Source: Acetatifactor sp. (GTDB taxonomy: Bacteria > Bacillota > Clostridia > Lachnospirales > Lachnospiraceae). From it: DNA of 64,000 nt. The notes under the pieces were generated by a model. It made no database searches and was not told the DNA's origin. It saw nothing but the letters and a program-made list of their open reading frames with translations. Location of the stretch: contig JAEEVF010000003.1 in NCBI GenBank assembly GCA_016290775.1, forward strand, positions 179,858 to 243,857. Direction: 5' to 3'. A program made the translations under genes and the position numbers. Each line of letters opens with the position of its first letter. Positions within the stretch are counted from its first letter, which is position 1. Below, one piece after another: positions 52,694 to 60,048 of this stretch.

Positions 52694-52849
52694 TTAACAA
52701 GTCTGCTTGTTGGTACAGTCGTTTCCAGCACCTTTACATGCATGAGTATTTGTGCATCCACTCCCAGCTGTTGGTGGCGGAGTCTCGGTTTCATATAACC
52801 TTACCATTACAAAGTCATTCTTCTTAACCTTTTTTGCTAATTTCTTCAT
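52694..52849 (-). CDS. Cys-rich precursor peptide A (51 residues)
   Basis: Short gene with a strong site (GAGAGGAG before the ATG). Leader is Lys-rich: MKKLAKKVKKNDFVMVRLYE; then T-E-T-P-P-P and a core with Cys at 32, 38, 45 and 51, ending NDCTNKQTC. Core motif C-T-N-K and Leu-Tyr at 18-19 are shared with the peptide encoded directly upstream. Predicted substrate of the radical SAM/SPASM enzyme, which in related systems makes thioether or other Cys-linked crosslinks. Resembles clostridial Cys-rich (CLI_3235-like) precursors by layout, from memory. Confidence 0.85.
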   Translation of the reverse strand: MKKLAKKVKKNDFVMVRLYETETPPPTAGSGCTNTHACKGAGNDCTNKQTC

Positions 52850-52860
52850 TTTTTCTCCTC

Positions 52861-53004
52861 TCAACTACATGTTTTGTTTGTACAATTGGTTCCCGAACCT
52901 CCAGAACAAACTCTGTTTTCACATGTGGATCCGCACTTTTCATTGTTATATAAAGAAACGTACGTACATGCTACAGTTTTCTTTTGTTTTTTTAGCTTTC
53001 TCAT
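52861..53004 (-). CDS. Cys-rich precursor peptide B (47 residues)
   Basis: Strong ribosome binding site (AAGGAGGTGA). Leader MRKLKKQKKTVACTYVSLYN is Lys-rich and has Leu-Tyr at 18-19 as in peptide A; Cys at 13, 24, 28, 33, 41 and 46; core ends TNCTNKTCS. Shares the C-T-N-K-x-C end with peptide A but has more Cys residues. The two genes are 11 nt apart and clearly paralogous, which suggests a two-component product or two alternative products. Confidence 0.85.
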   Translation of the reverse strand: MRKLKKQKKTVACTYVSLYNNEKCGSTCENRVCSGGSGTNCTNKTCS

Positions 53005-53041
53005 ATTGTCACCTCCTTCCTTTTTCATTCACGCAATTGCT

Positions 53042-53290
53042 CTATTTATCTTCATTAATTAACGCCAGAAGACTCTCACAATATGCGTTAAATGAATTCA
53101 TTTTTGAAATCAATAAAAAGTCATCAGGAATTTCAATTCCAAATCTTTGCTCCATGTTCACAATAAGTGACATATATACTAGCGAATCAACAACGTATTC
53201 CTGAATATCGAAATCTTCTTCCTCTTCAATAATAATCCCTAATTCCTCAAAAATGCTTATAAGAGTCTTTCTTACCTCAAAAATATCCAT
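53042..53290 (-). CDS. acyl-carrier-like protein of the peptide operon
   Basis: About 82-residue acidic helical protein. Seen: VVDSLVYMSLIVNMEQRFGI, matching the carrier-protein DSL site with a Ser that could hold phosphopantetheine, followed by the usual helix. Resembles the peptide-maturation acyl-carrier-related proteins that accompany clostridial radical SAM peptide maturases, from memory. Start: the ATG at 53288-53290 is preferred because AAAGGA is 9 nt upstream; two earlier in-frame ATGs overlap the end of the maturase gene or lie too close to it. Its acyl group, if any, is unknown. Confidence 0.78.
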   Translation of the reverse strand: MDIFEVRKTLISIFEELGIIIEEEEDFDIQEYVVDSLVYMSLIVNMEQRFGIEIPDDFLLISKMNSFNAYCESLLALINEDK

Positions 53291-53303
53291 TTCCATTTTC
53301 CTT

Positions 53304-54677
53304 TCATTCATCTAAATAAGGAAACCTATTACAGCTTTCTATCAACTCAAGAGTTTCATATAGATTCATCTTCTCACTAGGGCACTTTGGTTCCCAGCCA
53401 CTCTCTGCGCTCTGCATAAAGATGTTTATCTGTGGACAACATGCCCCAAAACATAAAGGACTAAATGAACATTCATCACACTTTTCTATAAACCGTACGC
53501 GATTACCTGTCCATCTGTCACTTTTTTCATTATCAATATCCAAGCTACCATTAAGCAATAATCTACCAATAGAGTATTCATCCCCATCTAATTCACATGT
53601 ACATTTTCTGAGATTTCCATCAGAACAAATAACATACATATTGATAAATGCTGCATAACACATACATCCACCAGGAAAATAGAATGACTGATGTGTGTAG
53701 ACATTCAAGGGATATCCATTTTTGTAAAAATTCCTATATACACACCCAATTTGGCTTTCGGATATGCGAGCATGCGTCATCTCTGATAACCGGTTGTTCC
53801 CGCCCCAATCTCCTGCAGGTCTTAGGAAAAAACTAAACCTTTTATCCCCTTTTACAAGTTCATTGAAATAGGCTGTAAATTCATCCATGCTTGACAATGC
53901 TTCATCTGTAACATTACTTCGAATTACAATGGAATATGTCAACGATTTAGCTTCTTGCTTAATCATCCTTAGATTATTTGTCACAGTGTCAAAAGTACCC
54001 CCACCATTCACCAAGGGTTTCTTACTATCATGAACTTCCTTTACCCCGTCTATCGTAATTTGATACTCCAATACATTCAATGACAAAAGTTTCCTGAAAG
54101 TATCAAGCGTTAGTAAATAACCGTTTGTCGTAATATCAGCTACATACTTTCTCCTTGCTTTTTTACAAATATCCATAACCTTCGTTGAAATCTTCTCTAT
54201 CACATCCAAAGCCAACAAAGGTTCCCCGCCAAACCATGATATTCGAAGTCCTGAATACCTCGTAATGTTCTTTCTAACATACTTCACTATTGCTTCTTGT
54301 ATCTCTTCCGACATCTTTCCTTTTTTGAAACTCTCATAGCAGTATTTACAGCGGTAATTACACTGTTCAGTAGGTAGAATTATCAAGCGAAGATTATTGG
54401 CTGATTTATCAATAATATCAGTATATAATGCTTCTCTTCTTTGTTTTTCATCAACAACCTCTTCAACAAGAAATCCTTTTTTTATTAGTGAAGTCATTAT
54501 CTTATCACTATCATCAACATCAATACCCCCTTCCTGAGACCGCAACATTTCTTTTACCTGGTCACAATAGTCGTGGCGTACTCTGGTTGCTGATACAAGG
54601 CCTTTTAAGGAATTGAACAAAACTAATTCTTCCTCAGATTCAAACACATAATTGAACATTGATGGCTTGTACTTCAT
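53304..54677 (-). CDS. radical SAM/SPASM peptide maturase (CcpM-like)
   Basis: 457-residue radical SAM enzyme predicted to modify the Cys-rich peptides. Seen: an N-terminal PqqD/RRE-like region (about 1-90), radical SAM motif CNYRCKYCYESF (C106, C110, C113), SAM-binding SWFGGEPLL, and a SPASM C terminus rich in Cys (CTCELDG, CDECSFSPLCFGACC and CP) for two extra clusters. The ATG at 54675-54677 is chosen since the previous gene ends at 54682 and AGGGGG lies upstream. Product could be thioether, C-C or epimerised residues; only chemistry can tell. Confidence 0.9.
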   Translation of the reverse strand: MKYKPSMFNYVFESEEELVLFNSLKGLVSATRVRHDYCDQVKEMLRSQEGGIDVDDSDKIMTSLIKKGFLVEEVVDEKQRREALYTDIIDKSANNLRLIILPTEQCNYRCKYCYESFKKGKMSEEIQEAIVKYVRKNITRYSGLRISWFGGEPLLALDVIEKISTKVMDICKKARRKYVADITTNGYLLTLDTFRKLLSLNVLEYQITIDGVKEVHDSKKPLVNGGGTFDTVTNNLRMIKQEAKSLTYSIVIRSNVTDEALSSMDEFTAYFNELVKGDKRFSFFLRPAGDWGGNNRLSEMTHARISESQIGCVYRNFYKNGYPLNVYTHQSFYFPGGCMCYAAFINMYVICSDGNLRKCTCELDGDEYSIGRLLLNGSLDIDNEKSDRWTGNRVRFIEKCDECSFSPLCFGACCPQINIFMQSAESGWEPKCPSEKMNLYETLELIESCNRFPYLDE

Positions 54678-54681
54678 TGCT

Positions 54682-55653
54682 TTATATTTCCCCCTTTTCA
54701 TTTTCTATATACTTTTTATACCACATCAAATCTTCCTGCTTAATACTCTCAAGTTTTTGATAAGCTTTATCAATTATTGACGCGTTGAAAGTCATATTGT
54801 ATTTCATCATTAACCGAAATACTATTTCCGTTTTATCGCACAAACTTCTCAGATCATTTGTACAATTGCCATCAGAATCATCTTGCAGATATGCCATTCT
54901 CTCTTTCATTAGTTTCTTATGTTCCCATAGGCATCTGAATGGTCGCACATCTGCCTTTTCATCCTTTTCTAACGACTTCATGCAATTTAAAAGGACATCA
55001 TACACGCATATCCCTTGTGCTTTTCCCTGACTACTGTCTACTGCGTCCCTAGTTTCATAGAATGCCTTAATCTTTTCGTAAATTATAACTTTGTCTGCTC
55101 TAACAGTCACATTAATACTCGGTCTATATGTGCAGAAATGTCTGCTTTTGTCTACATTTTTTCTTGCCTTTTTACTGACAAGTGCGTTTATTACCTCTAC
55201 CTTGTCAACACTAAAACAAGCCAAATGTTCATTCCTGTATGCTAAAACCTGAAAACAATCCTCGCTATACCCATAAACATATGTATCATGATTAGCATGT
55301 TTTCTTTTAAAATTATCAGAATAAGATAAAAAGTATTCATCTATGTCATAAAACAATAAATAATTGCCTTGATCAATCCGTTCGCAGATGAACTGACATA
55401 ATGTCTTTTTACTAAAATTCGATATATCATACAGATTCATTTCAGCCAGTCCACGAACACGATAGTATTCCCACAATGAGTCCGAAAATGCTAACCTCAC
55501 GTCAGACAGGCAATCTGTTTTTTCGCACTCCAGATTGATATAACCATTGTATTGAATATCTGCGTACTCTGGATATGCTAACATTATTCCTAAGATAAAA
55601 GAATCTCCTTGATATGTTTCAATCGGCGGAAAAATGAATGGCAACTCATACAT
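54682..55653 (-). CDS. BtrH-like protein of the peptide operon (putative acyl transfer)
   Basis: 323-residue protein, first gene of the AT-rich operon. Its middle (about 97-150) carries YLLFYDIDEYFLSY, K-R-K-H-A-N-H-D and VYGYSEDCFQVLAY, matching the pattern of BtrH-type domains (Asp-x-Asp-x-Tyr, then His-x-x-His, then GYD/E). BtrH moves an acyl group from a carrier protein to an amine in butirosin synthesis. With the carrier-like protein two genes on, acylation of the peptide is a reasonable guess. Candidate Cys residues: 43, 48, 86, 90 and 133. GAGGAG precedes the ATG. Assignment rests on pattern memory only. Confidence 0.55.
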   Translation of the reverse strand: MYELPFIFPPIETYQGDSFILGIMLAYPEYADIQYNGYINLECEKTDCLSDVRLAFSDSLWEYYRVRGLAEMNLYDISNFSKKTLCQFICERIDQGNYLLFYDIDEYFLSYSDNFKRKHANHDTYVYGYSEDCFQVLAYRNEHLACFSVDKVEVINALVSKKARKNVDKSRHFCTYRPSINVTVRADKVIIYEKIKAFYETRDAVDSSQGKAQGICVYDVLLNCMKSLEKDEKADVRPFRCLWEHKKLMKERMAYLQDDSDGNCTNDLRSLCDKTEIVFRLMMKYNMTFNASIIDKAYQKLESIKQEDLMWYKKYIENEKGEI

Positions 55654-55835
55654 GCGTTTATCTCCTCGAAAATTATATATACGCTCATCGTTCTTTTTGA
55701 TCCCCGTACGCGGAACACGACGGCAACATTCCCGTACGCGGGTCCAACAACTACTCCTCTGACGAAGCCAAGGAAATAGCCTGTTTCATGATGGAAAGTC
55801 GTGACGTACAAGGCGCTCTTGAAAGAGCCAATTTT

Positions 55836-55901
55836 ATTATTGCCTTATCCCGCAACCCTTTTCAACACCCAATTGACGAACTACGCTTTTTTTTGACGAA
55901 C
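55836..55901 (-). promoter_or_regulatory. LytTR-controlled promoter of the Cys-rich peptide operon
   Basis: Minus strand: sites GTTCGTCA (55874-55881 and 55894-55901, 20 bp apart), 8 bp to TTGAAA (55860-55865), 18-bp spacer, AATAAT (55836-55841). Same geometry as the double-glycine peptide promoters. The leader to the first gene is about 175 nt and holds two CCCGCGTACGGG-type short hairpins (around 55706-55748). Confidence 0.75.
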
Positions 55902-55915
55902 TACGCTCTTTTTGC

Positions 55916-55956
55916 AAAAAAAGTGGCCAAAGAGGCGGTTTTCGCACCCTTTGGCC
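55916..55956 (-). terminator. terminator of the LytTR remnant gene
   Basis: GGCCAAAG..GG/CC..CTTTGGCC hairpin (55925-55956) followed on the minus strand by seven T (55916-55922). Confidence 0.75.
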
Positions 55957-55988
55957 CTTTAAACTGACTATTGATTTTGAATCAAAAT

Positions 55989-56449
55989 CTACTTATTCCG
56001 GTCGATCGTCACCATCTTTAGGAACTCAAAATAAGCGTCCTTCAGCTTGGGAATGTACTTTCTGCCGACGGGCAGGAGGGCGCCGTTGGTCATCTCCACC
56101 AAGTCGCCTTCTATTTTCGCAATGTGCTGAAGGTTCACGAGGTAGGATTTGTGCGTGCGTACGATTGTTGTCTCGGCAAGCTTTTCCTCCATGTTCTTAA
56201 TGCTGATACAGCCAGTGATCTCGGTTTCCTTTGCGTGAATGACAGTATAATTGCCCTTCGCCTGTATATACACGATCTGATCCAGTTTTACGAAGCCATT
56301 TCCCTTGCTTGTTTTGTAGGATATGATGATATTTTCCCTGCTTTCGCGGATCGCGGTCTGAAGGCAATGCTCCACGCCCACGTGATCGCAGCCGCCCTGT
56401 CAATCGTGCTTCTGGTCACCTCATCAGATGGCAACTCATATTGCTTCAT
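55989..56449 (-). pseudogene. LytTR regulator remnant without receiver domain
   Basis: The 130 residues starting near 56381 (a GTG codon) match the linker and DNA-binding half of the intact regulator at 56672 (VGVEHCLQTAIRESRENIII, then KLDQIVYIQAKGNYTV, HKSYLVNLQHI and FLKMVTIDR), including the LytTR domain. The receiver half is missing. A different frame with AAAAGGAAAC and an ATG at 56449 (MKQYELPSDEVTRST) starts upstream and is out of frame with the LytTR part, as expected after a deletion. If translated from the GTG it would be a stand-alone DNA-binding protein competing for the same sites. Confidence 0.65.
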
Positions 56450-56511
56450 CGTGTTTAAAGTTTCCTTTTGGGCAGAATTATAGAATGGTTCGTTGATTAT
56501 TCCACAGTTTT

Positions 56512-56629
56512 ATTATGAGCCCTAGAAGCCCACAAAATCAACAATGTATTGATGAACGGTAAATAATTTTGATGAACGACGTTTTTGAGCGATTTTACGT
56601 CGTTCATCAAGAAAAAACGTCGTTCATCC
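56512..56629. promoter_or_regulatory. second divergent LytTR region, one promoter kept
   Basis: Left-facing sites TGATGAACG at 56551 and 56571, 8 bp to minus-strand TTGATT (56537-56542), 19-bp spacer, CATAAT (56512-56517), reading into the LytTR remnant. Right-facing sites CGTTCATC at 56602 and 56622 point into the end of the regulator gene and have no matching promoter boxes. Strongly similar in reverse to 43213-43330. Confidence 0.7.
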
Positions 56630-56671
56630 AAAAGAAGAATTTGGGAAAAATACGAATATCAGACTTGTGAA

Positions 56672-57391
56672 TTATTTCGTCCGATCGATCGTCACCATCT
56701 TGATGAATTCAAAATAGGCGGCTTTGACTTTGGAGACATAGGTTCTTCCGATGGGGAGGGTCGTGCCATCCTTCATCTGGCAGAATTCTGCGTCCATCTT
56801 CTCAACGTTCTGAAGGTTTACGAGATAAGACTTATGTGTGCGCAGCATGGTCGTTCCGGAAAGCTTCTCTTCCATGGACTTGATGCTGTCAAAGCACTTG
56901 AGCACTGCTTCCTTGGCGTAAATGAGGGTATAATTCCCTTTCGCCTGTACGCAAATGATCTGATCGAGCTTTATAAAGCCATCTCCCCCGTTCGTTTTGT
57001 AGGAAATGACGACATTGCTCCTGCTCTCGCGGATGGCGGTCCGAAGACATTTTTCAACGCCAATGGGATCGATCGGCTTTTCCATAAAAGCGAGCGTCTT
57101 AAGATCGATCGCATTCCACTGAAACTCCTTATGACACGTCACAAACACGACACGCCAGATCCGGTCATCCCCCCGGATCCGCTCCATGACCTGCATCCCA
57201 TCCATTCCAGGCAACTCGATGTCCAGAAAAAGTAAATGGATCATGTCGCCCTGATACGCAAGCACCTCTTCGCCGGACGCAAATTCAACGAATTCATATT
57301 TTTGATCAAGCGTTCCAAGATAATACCAGCAGATTGTTTTCAAGTTTTCTCGATACGCAACTTCATCATCGCAAATACCAATCGTGATCAT
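56672..57391 (-). CDS. LytTR-family response regulator
   Basis: Predicted activator of the peptide promoters. N-terminal receiver (1-125): ICDDE acidic pocket near residue 5-9, phospho-acceptor Asp in LLFLDIELPGMDG (about D57), Lys in EKPIDP; C-terminal LytTR domain (about 140-235): KLDQIICVQAKGNYTLIYAK, RTHKSYLVNLQNV, IGRTYVSKVKAAYFEF. The ATG at 57391 follows GGAGG; the frame extends upstream without a site. 239 residues. No partner histidine kinase is in the window. Placed between the peptide clusters and the SdpI-like gene group. Confidence 0.93.
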   Translation of the reverse strand: MITIGICDDEVAYRENLKTICWYYLGTLDQKYEFVEFASGEEVLAYQGDMIHLLFLDIELPGMDGMQVMERIRGDDRIWRVVFVTCHKEFQWNAIDLKTLAFMEKPIDPIGVEKCLRTAIRESRSNVVISYKTNGGDGFIKLDQIICVQAKGNYTLIYAKEAVLKCFDSIKSMEEKLSGTTMLRTHKSYLVNLQNVEKMDAEFCQMKDGTTLPIGRTYVSKVKAAYFEFIKMVTIDRTK

Positions 57392-57413
57392 GCTTACCTC
57401 CGCTAAGATTTGC

Positions 57414-57821
57414 TCACCACTTGTACACCGGCACATTGAAGCATTTCTTTTCTGTCGCAAATCGAAGGACTTTTTTCCGACGCTTCTCAAACACTTCGAC
57501 GTCGACAATGCTCTCGCATGGTATGGTTTTGGGCTTGATGCAGTACATGCTTTTGATCGTGACCACATCCTGATCTATTGTGATTTTCGTTTTGTTGTCT
57601 TTATATGCCATCAAAACACATACCAAAAAATATGTCGAAATCACTCCTAGACCGATTCCGGTCAGAGCATTGATCATCTGACGTGAAAAAAGGCTGTAAA
57701 CGATATAGATCGCGAGTCCCAAAGAAAGCTGCGACAGCGTTGAAACATTGCAAACCAATTCCGAATCCGTAAAGTAGTATCTAGATTCCAATTTCTCATT
57801 CCAGGGCATCTTTTTGTCCAT
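57414..57821 (-). CDS. small membrane protein with possible PH-like domain
   Basis: 135-residue protein with two adjacent hydrophobic segments (about 28-45 and 54-72), then a soluble beta-rich tail (KTKITIDQDVVTIKSMYCIK, CESIVDVEVF) that resembles bacterial PH-type domains. ATG at 57821 follows AAGG at 8 nt; a TTG two codons earlier is less likely. 22 nt before the response regulator gene, hence probably co-transcribed. May sense membrane state or give immunity; not known. Confidence 0.65.
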   Translation of the reverse strand: MDKKMPWNEKLESRYYFTDSELVCNVSTLSQLSLGLAIYIVYSLFSRQMINALTGIGLGVISTYFLVCVLMAYKDNKTKITIDQDVVTIKSMYCIKPKTIPCESIVDVEVFEKRRKKVLRFATEKKCFNVPVYKW

Positions 57822-57831
57822 CTCCAATACC

Positions 57832-58011
57832 TTATTTTGTTTCGTGTTGCGGTGCCTTGCGCTCTTTCATATGACTGACGATCGACAAGATCACCATGCC
57901 AATCCAAGTCAGAATTGCGACCACAAGCGCGATCTTTGCGCTCTCCAAAATCAACAACGACAAGAACATAAAATACAGGCTAACAAGTGCAAACATTGTA
58001 GATTTTTTCAT
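57832..58011 (-). CDS. 59-residue two-helix membrane peptide
   Basis: Small protein with two hydrophobic segments (about 3-22 and 26-45) and a basic C-terminal tail (HMKERKAPQHETK). The ATG at 58011 follows GGAAAGG at 8 nt. Located between the DUF1648 gene and the PH-like gene, all on the minus strand with short gaps. The family is not recognised; small membrane proteins next to bacteriocin loci are often immunity proteins. Confidence 0.65.
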   Translation of the reverse strand: MKKSTMFALVSLYFMFLSLLILESAKIALVVAILTWIGMVILSIVSHMKERKAPQHETK

Positions 58012-58034
58012 TTTCAACACCTTTCCGTTGTAGT

Positions 58035-58496
58035 TCAACCCTTGGTACTCGTCTTTGGGATAAGGATTCCAAGAACGATGAATAAAAATAGCATTAGGAT
58101 ATATGCCACCCTCTTCAGATCTGCGGGAGCTGTCGTTGCGTTCGTGATCGCTCCTTCATAGGCATTGTAAAGGAGGATACACTGCAGCAAACCGAAAAAG
58201 ACCGACACTGCCGTTCCAATGATGCCAAGTGCCTTGACATTTGAAAGCGCTGTCTCCTGCTCCTTCTCATCCACCGTCTTATTTGCTTTCTTCTCGAAAT
58301 GTCTGATCAGGGCATACAGCAACAAAGCATTCACCAAAATGATGATCGGGACGATCAAGTTTTCGTATTTGGAGCCCCAGCGATCAATGTTTCCGACCGA
58401 GTCGTAATGCATCGGCACAAGGTCCGGCATAAACTGCAAGACCACCGCCGTCATGACGAACGGAATCATGGAAACGATCCACATAACCTTCTTCAT
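58035..58496 (-). CDS. DUF1648 domain membrane protein (SdpI-like)
   Basis: 153-residue membrane protein with four hydrophobic segments and the DUF1648 signature LVPMHYDSVGNIDRWGSKYE (about 24-43). DUF1648 is found in SdpI, the immunity and signalling protein against the SdpC toxin in Bacillus, and in related membrane proteins. The ATG at 58496 follows GAGGAA. Being next to two peptide systems, it is a good immunity candidate, but this is inferred from position. Confidence 0.8.
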   Translation of the reverse strand: MKKVMWIVSMIPFVMTAVVLQFMPDLVPMHYDSVGNIDRWGSKYENLIVPIIILVNALLLYALIRHFEKKANKTVDEKEQETALSNVKALGIIGTAVSVFFGLLQCILLYNAYEGAITNATTAPADLKRVAYILMLFLFIVLGILIPKTSTKG

Positions 58497-58567
58497 TTTC
58501 CATTTCCTCTTTAAGACCACTTCTCACATAGAATAGTGTCAATTCAACAGAGGTGAACAGCCAAAAG

Positions 58568-58720
58568 TCAATTCACCCAGTCGTAAACGAGTTTTCCGAT
58601 CTCTTTGCCGCCGAAATACACAAGCACCAAAAGCGCAATTCCTAACACAATTGCCAATGCGATCATCATAACCTTCTTCTTTTTACTCATTTTCTCCTTC
58701 ATCTCCTTTTTATTGCTCAT
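58568..58720 (-). CDS. small basic membrane peptide
   Basis: About 50 residues (or 40 from a later ATG at 58690): Lys-rich start, one helix (VMMIALAIVLGIALLVLVYF), short tail EIGKLVYDWVN. Several in-frame ATGs with AAGGAG nearby make the start uncertain. Located between the acetyltransferase gene and the DUF1648 gene. Function unknown. Confidence 0.5.
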   Translation of the reverse strand: MSNKKEMKEKMSKKKKVMMIALAIVLGIALLVLVYFGGKEIGKLVYDWVN

Positions 58721-58762
58721 TCTCTTTATAGAGTTAGGTCCAGCCAGATCTTTTTGACCCAC

Positions 58763-59269
58763 TTATCTTATCCGAATCCGAGTAAAGAACTCCTTATCGT
58801 CCTCATGATGCACGATGGCGCCGTTTTTCAGCTGCACCCTTAGCGATGCGGGATTGTCTTTATGAACGGAAAGATACGCCTCATCTTCTTTGATCAGCTT
58901 TTTGGCCTCTTCCAGCGCTAAGCGAAGACCTTCGGAAGCATATCCCTTGCCCCTGCATTCCTTCTTTATGCCATAGCCGATATGTCCCGGGCCGTTCGCC
59001 AGAAAATCATTCAGATAGTGTCTGACCCTGAACAAACCGACGATTTCATCATCGTCCCACAAAAAGAACTGGGTACCCGGAACATATCCCTCAGGAAGGT
59101 TTTTGCCTTGCGCATGATCGATGTACGACCGCAGAACCCTGTCCCGGAATTCCTCAAAAGAGCATCCAAAATTCGGATTTGTGAATCCATTTTCATCTTT
59201 TGGCAAATCCCTGATGAATTCATATTCCTTGCAGATATCGTCATAATTCGCTGCTTTGAGATAAATCAT
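58763..59269 (-). CDS. GNAT family N-acetyltransferase
   Basis: 168-residue acetyltransferase of the RimJ/L-like type. Seen: VGLFRVRHYLNDFL, then the acetyl-CoA site GIKKECRGKGYASEGLRLAL and the C-terminal YLSVHKDNPASLRVQLKNGA. The ATG at 59269 follows CGGAGG at 6 nt. It lies 26 nt downstream of the CPBP protease gene on the same strand. Substrate unknown. Confidence 0.85.
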   Translation of the reverse strand: MIYLKAANYDDICKEYEFIRDLPKDENGFTNPNFGCSFEEFRDRVLRSYIDHAQGKNLPEGYVPGTQFFLWDDDEIVGLFRVRHYLNDFLANGPGHIGYGIKKECRGKGYASEGLRLALEEAKKLIKEDEAYLSVHKDNPASLRVQLKNGAIVHHEDDKEFFTRIRIR

Positions 59270-59295
59270 AACCAGCCTCCGAAACTTTGTCTCCC

Positions 59296-60048
59296 CTACA
59301 TATTCTTCAAATTTGCTATGATCTCCGTAAGCATATGAACTCCTATGCAAGGCAGGATGTTTTTATGCTTTTCGTAAATCAATGCCATAACAAGGCCTGC
59401 GCAAAAATAAGGTATGATGTTGAGCATTAATGTCCAATCTCCGCTTGTCAATTCCGGAATCACGTGAACGCAACCGAACAAAAAGGCACTGACTGGCGTT
59501 GCAAGCCACTTTGATATTTTTCGGAAAGAATGAAAAACAACAACGCGAAAGATCATCTCTTCCACAAATGGTACCAATGCCACGGAGATGATCCATAACG
59601 CAACTCTATTATTCTCAGCAAATGCATTGAGGCTTTCCTGATTTGCCGAGGTTGCCATTCTAAAATCAGGCGTAACAAACGCTGCGATGACATAGATCAG
59701 AACAACACTTGCAACAGTAATGAAAATATATAGCAAATATCCCGTCACGGTCAATGTCAGGAATGGAATCCCCTTGGTTTTCCATGCATCCTTGAAAGAT
59801 GCCTTAATAAAAGGCCAAAACATTACTGCTAACAGCAGGAAGGCGATTCCTTCTCTTGCTATCAAGTTCACAAGCTGACACGTATTTTTGTTTTGCTCTC
59901 CAAACAGCTTTATCAAAAGAGCCCCGCCAAAGCTATTGCTCATCAATATGAAAAGAGGCACGATCACGATCCACCCAATAAGGAGCTGTTTTTTCGTCAC
60001 CCCTTGAAACTGCCTGCTAGCGTCAATGCCGAATATTTTTCTGATCAT
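59296..60048 (-). CDS. CPBP-family intramembrane metalloprotease
   Basis: Eight-helix membrane protein with the CPBP (Abi) motifs: EEMIFRVVVFHSF (the EExxxR motif, about 180-190) and the His-containing GCVHVIPE. Family members process prenylated or membrane peptides, and some give bacteriocin immunity. 250 residues. Its start overlaps the stop of the MFS gene by 4 nt, so the two are co-transcribed. Confidence 0.85.
   Translation of the reverse strand: MIRKIFGIDASRQFQGVTKKQLLIGWIVIVPLFILMSNSFGGALLIKLFGEQNKNTCQLVNLIAREGIAFLLLAVMFWPFIKASFKDAWKTKGIPFLTLTVTGYLLYIFITVASVVLIYVIAAFVTPDFRMATSANQESLNAFAENNRVALWIISVALVPFVEEMIFRVVVFHSFRKISKWLATPVSAFLFGCVHVIPELTSGDWTLMLNIIPYFCAGLVMALIYEKHKNILPCIGVHMLTEIIANLKNM

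Noticed and set aside
55590..55811. 73-codon minus-strand frame before the BtrH-like gene
   Set aside because: It has a TTG start without a ribosome site, lies in the long leader with short hairpins, and overlaps the true gene start; kept only as part of the scar region.
56197..56403. 68-codon minus-strand frame
   Set aside because: It lies in another frame of the LytTR remnant; very basic composition and no ribosome site.
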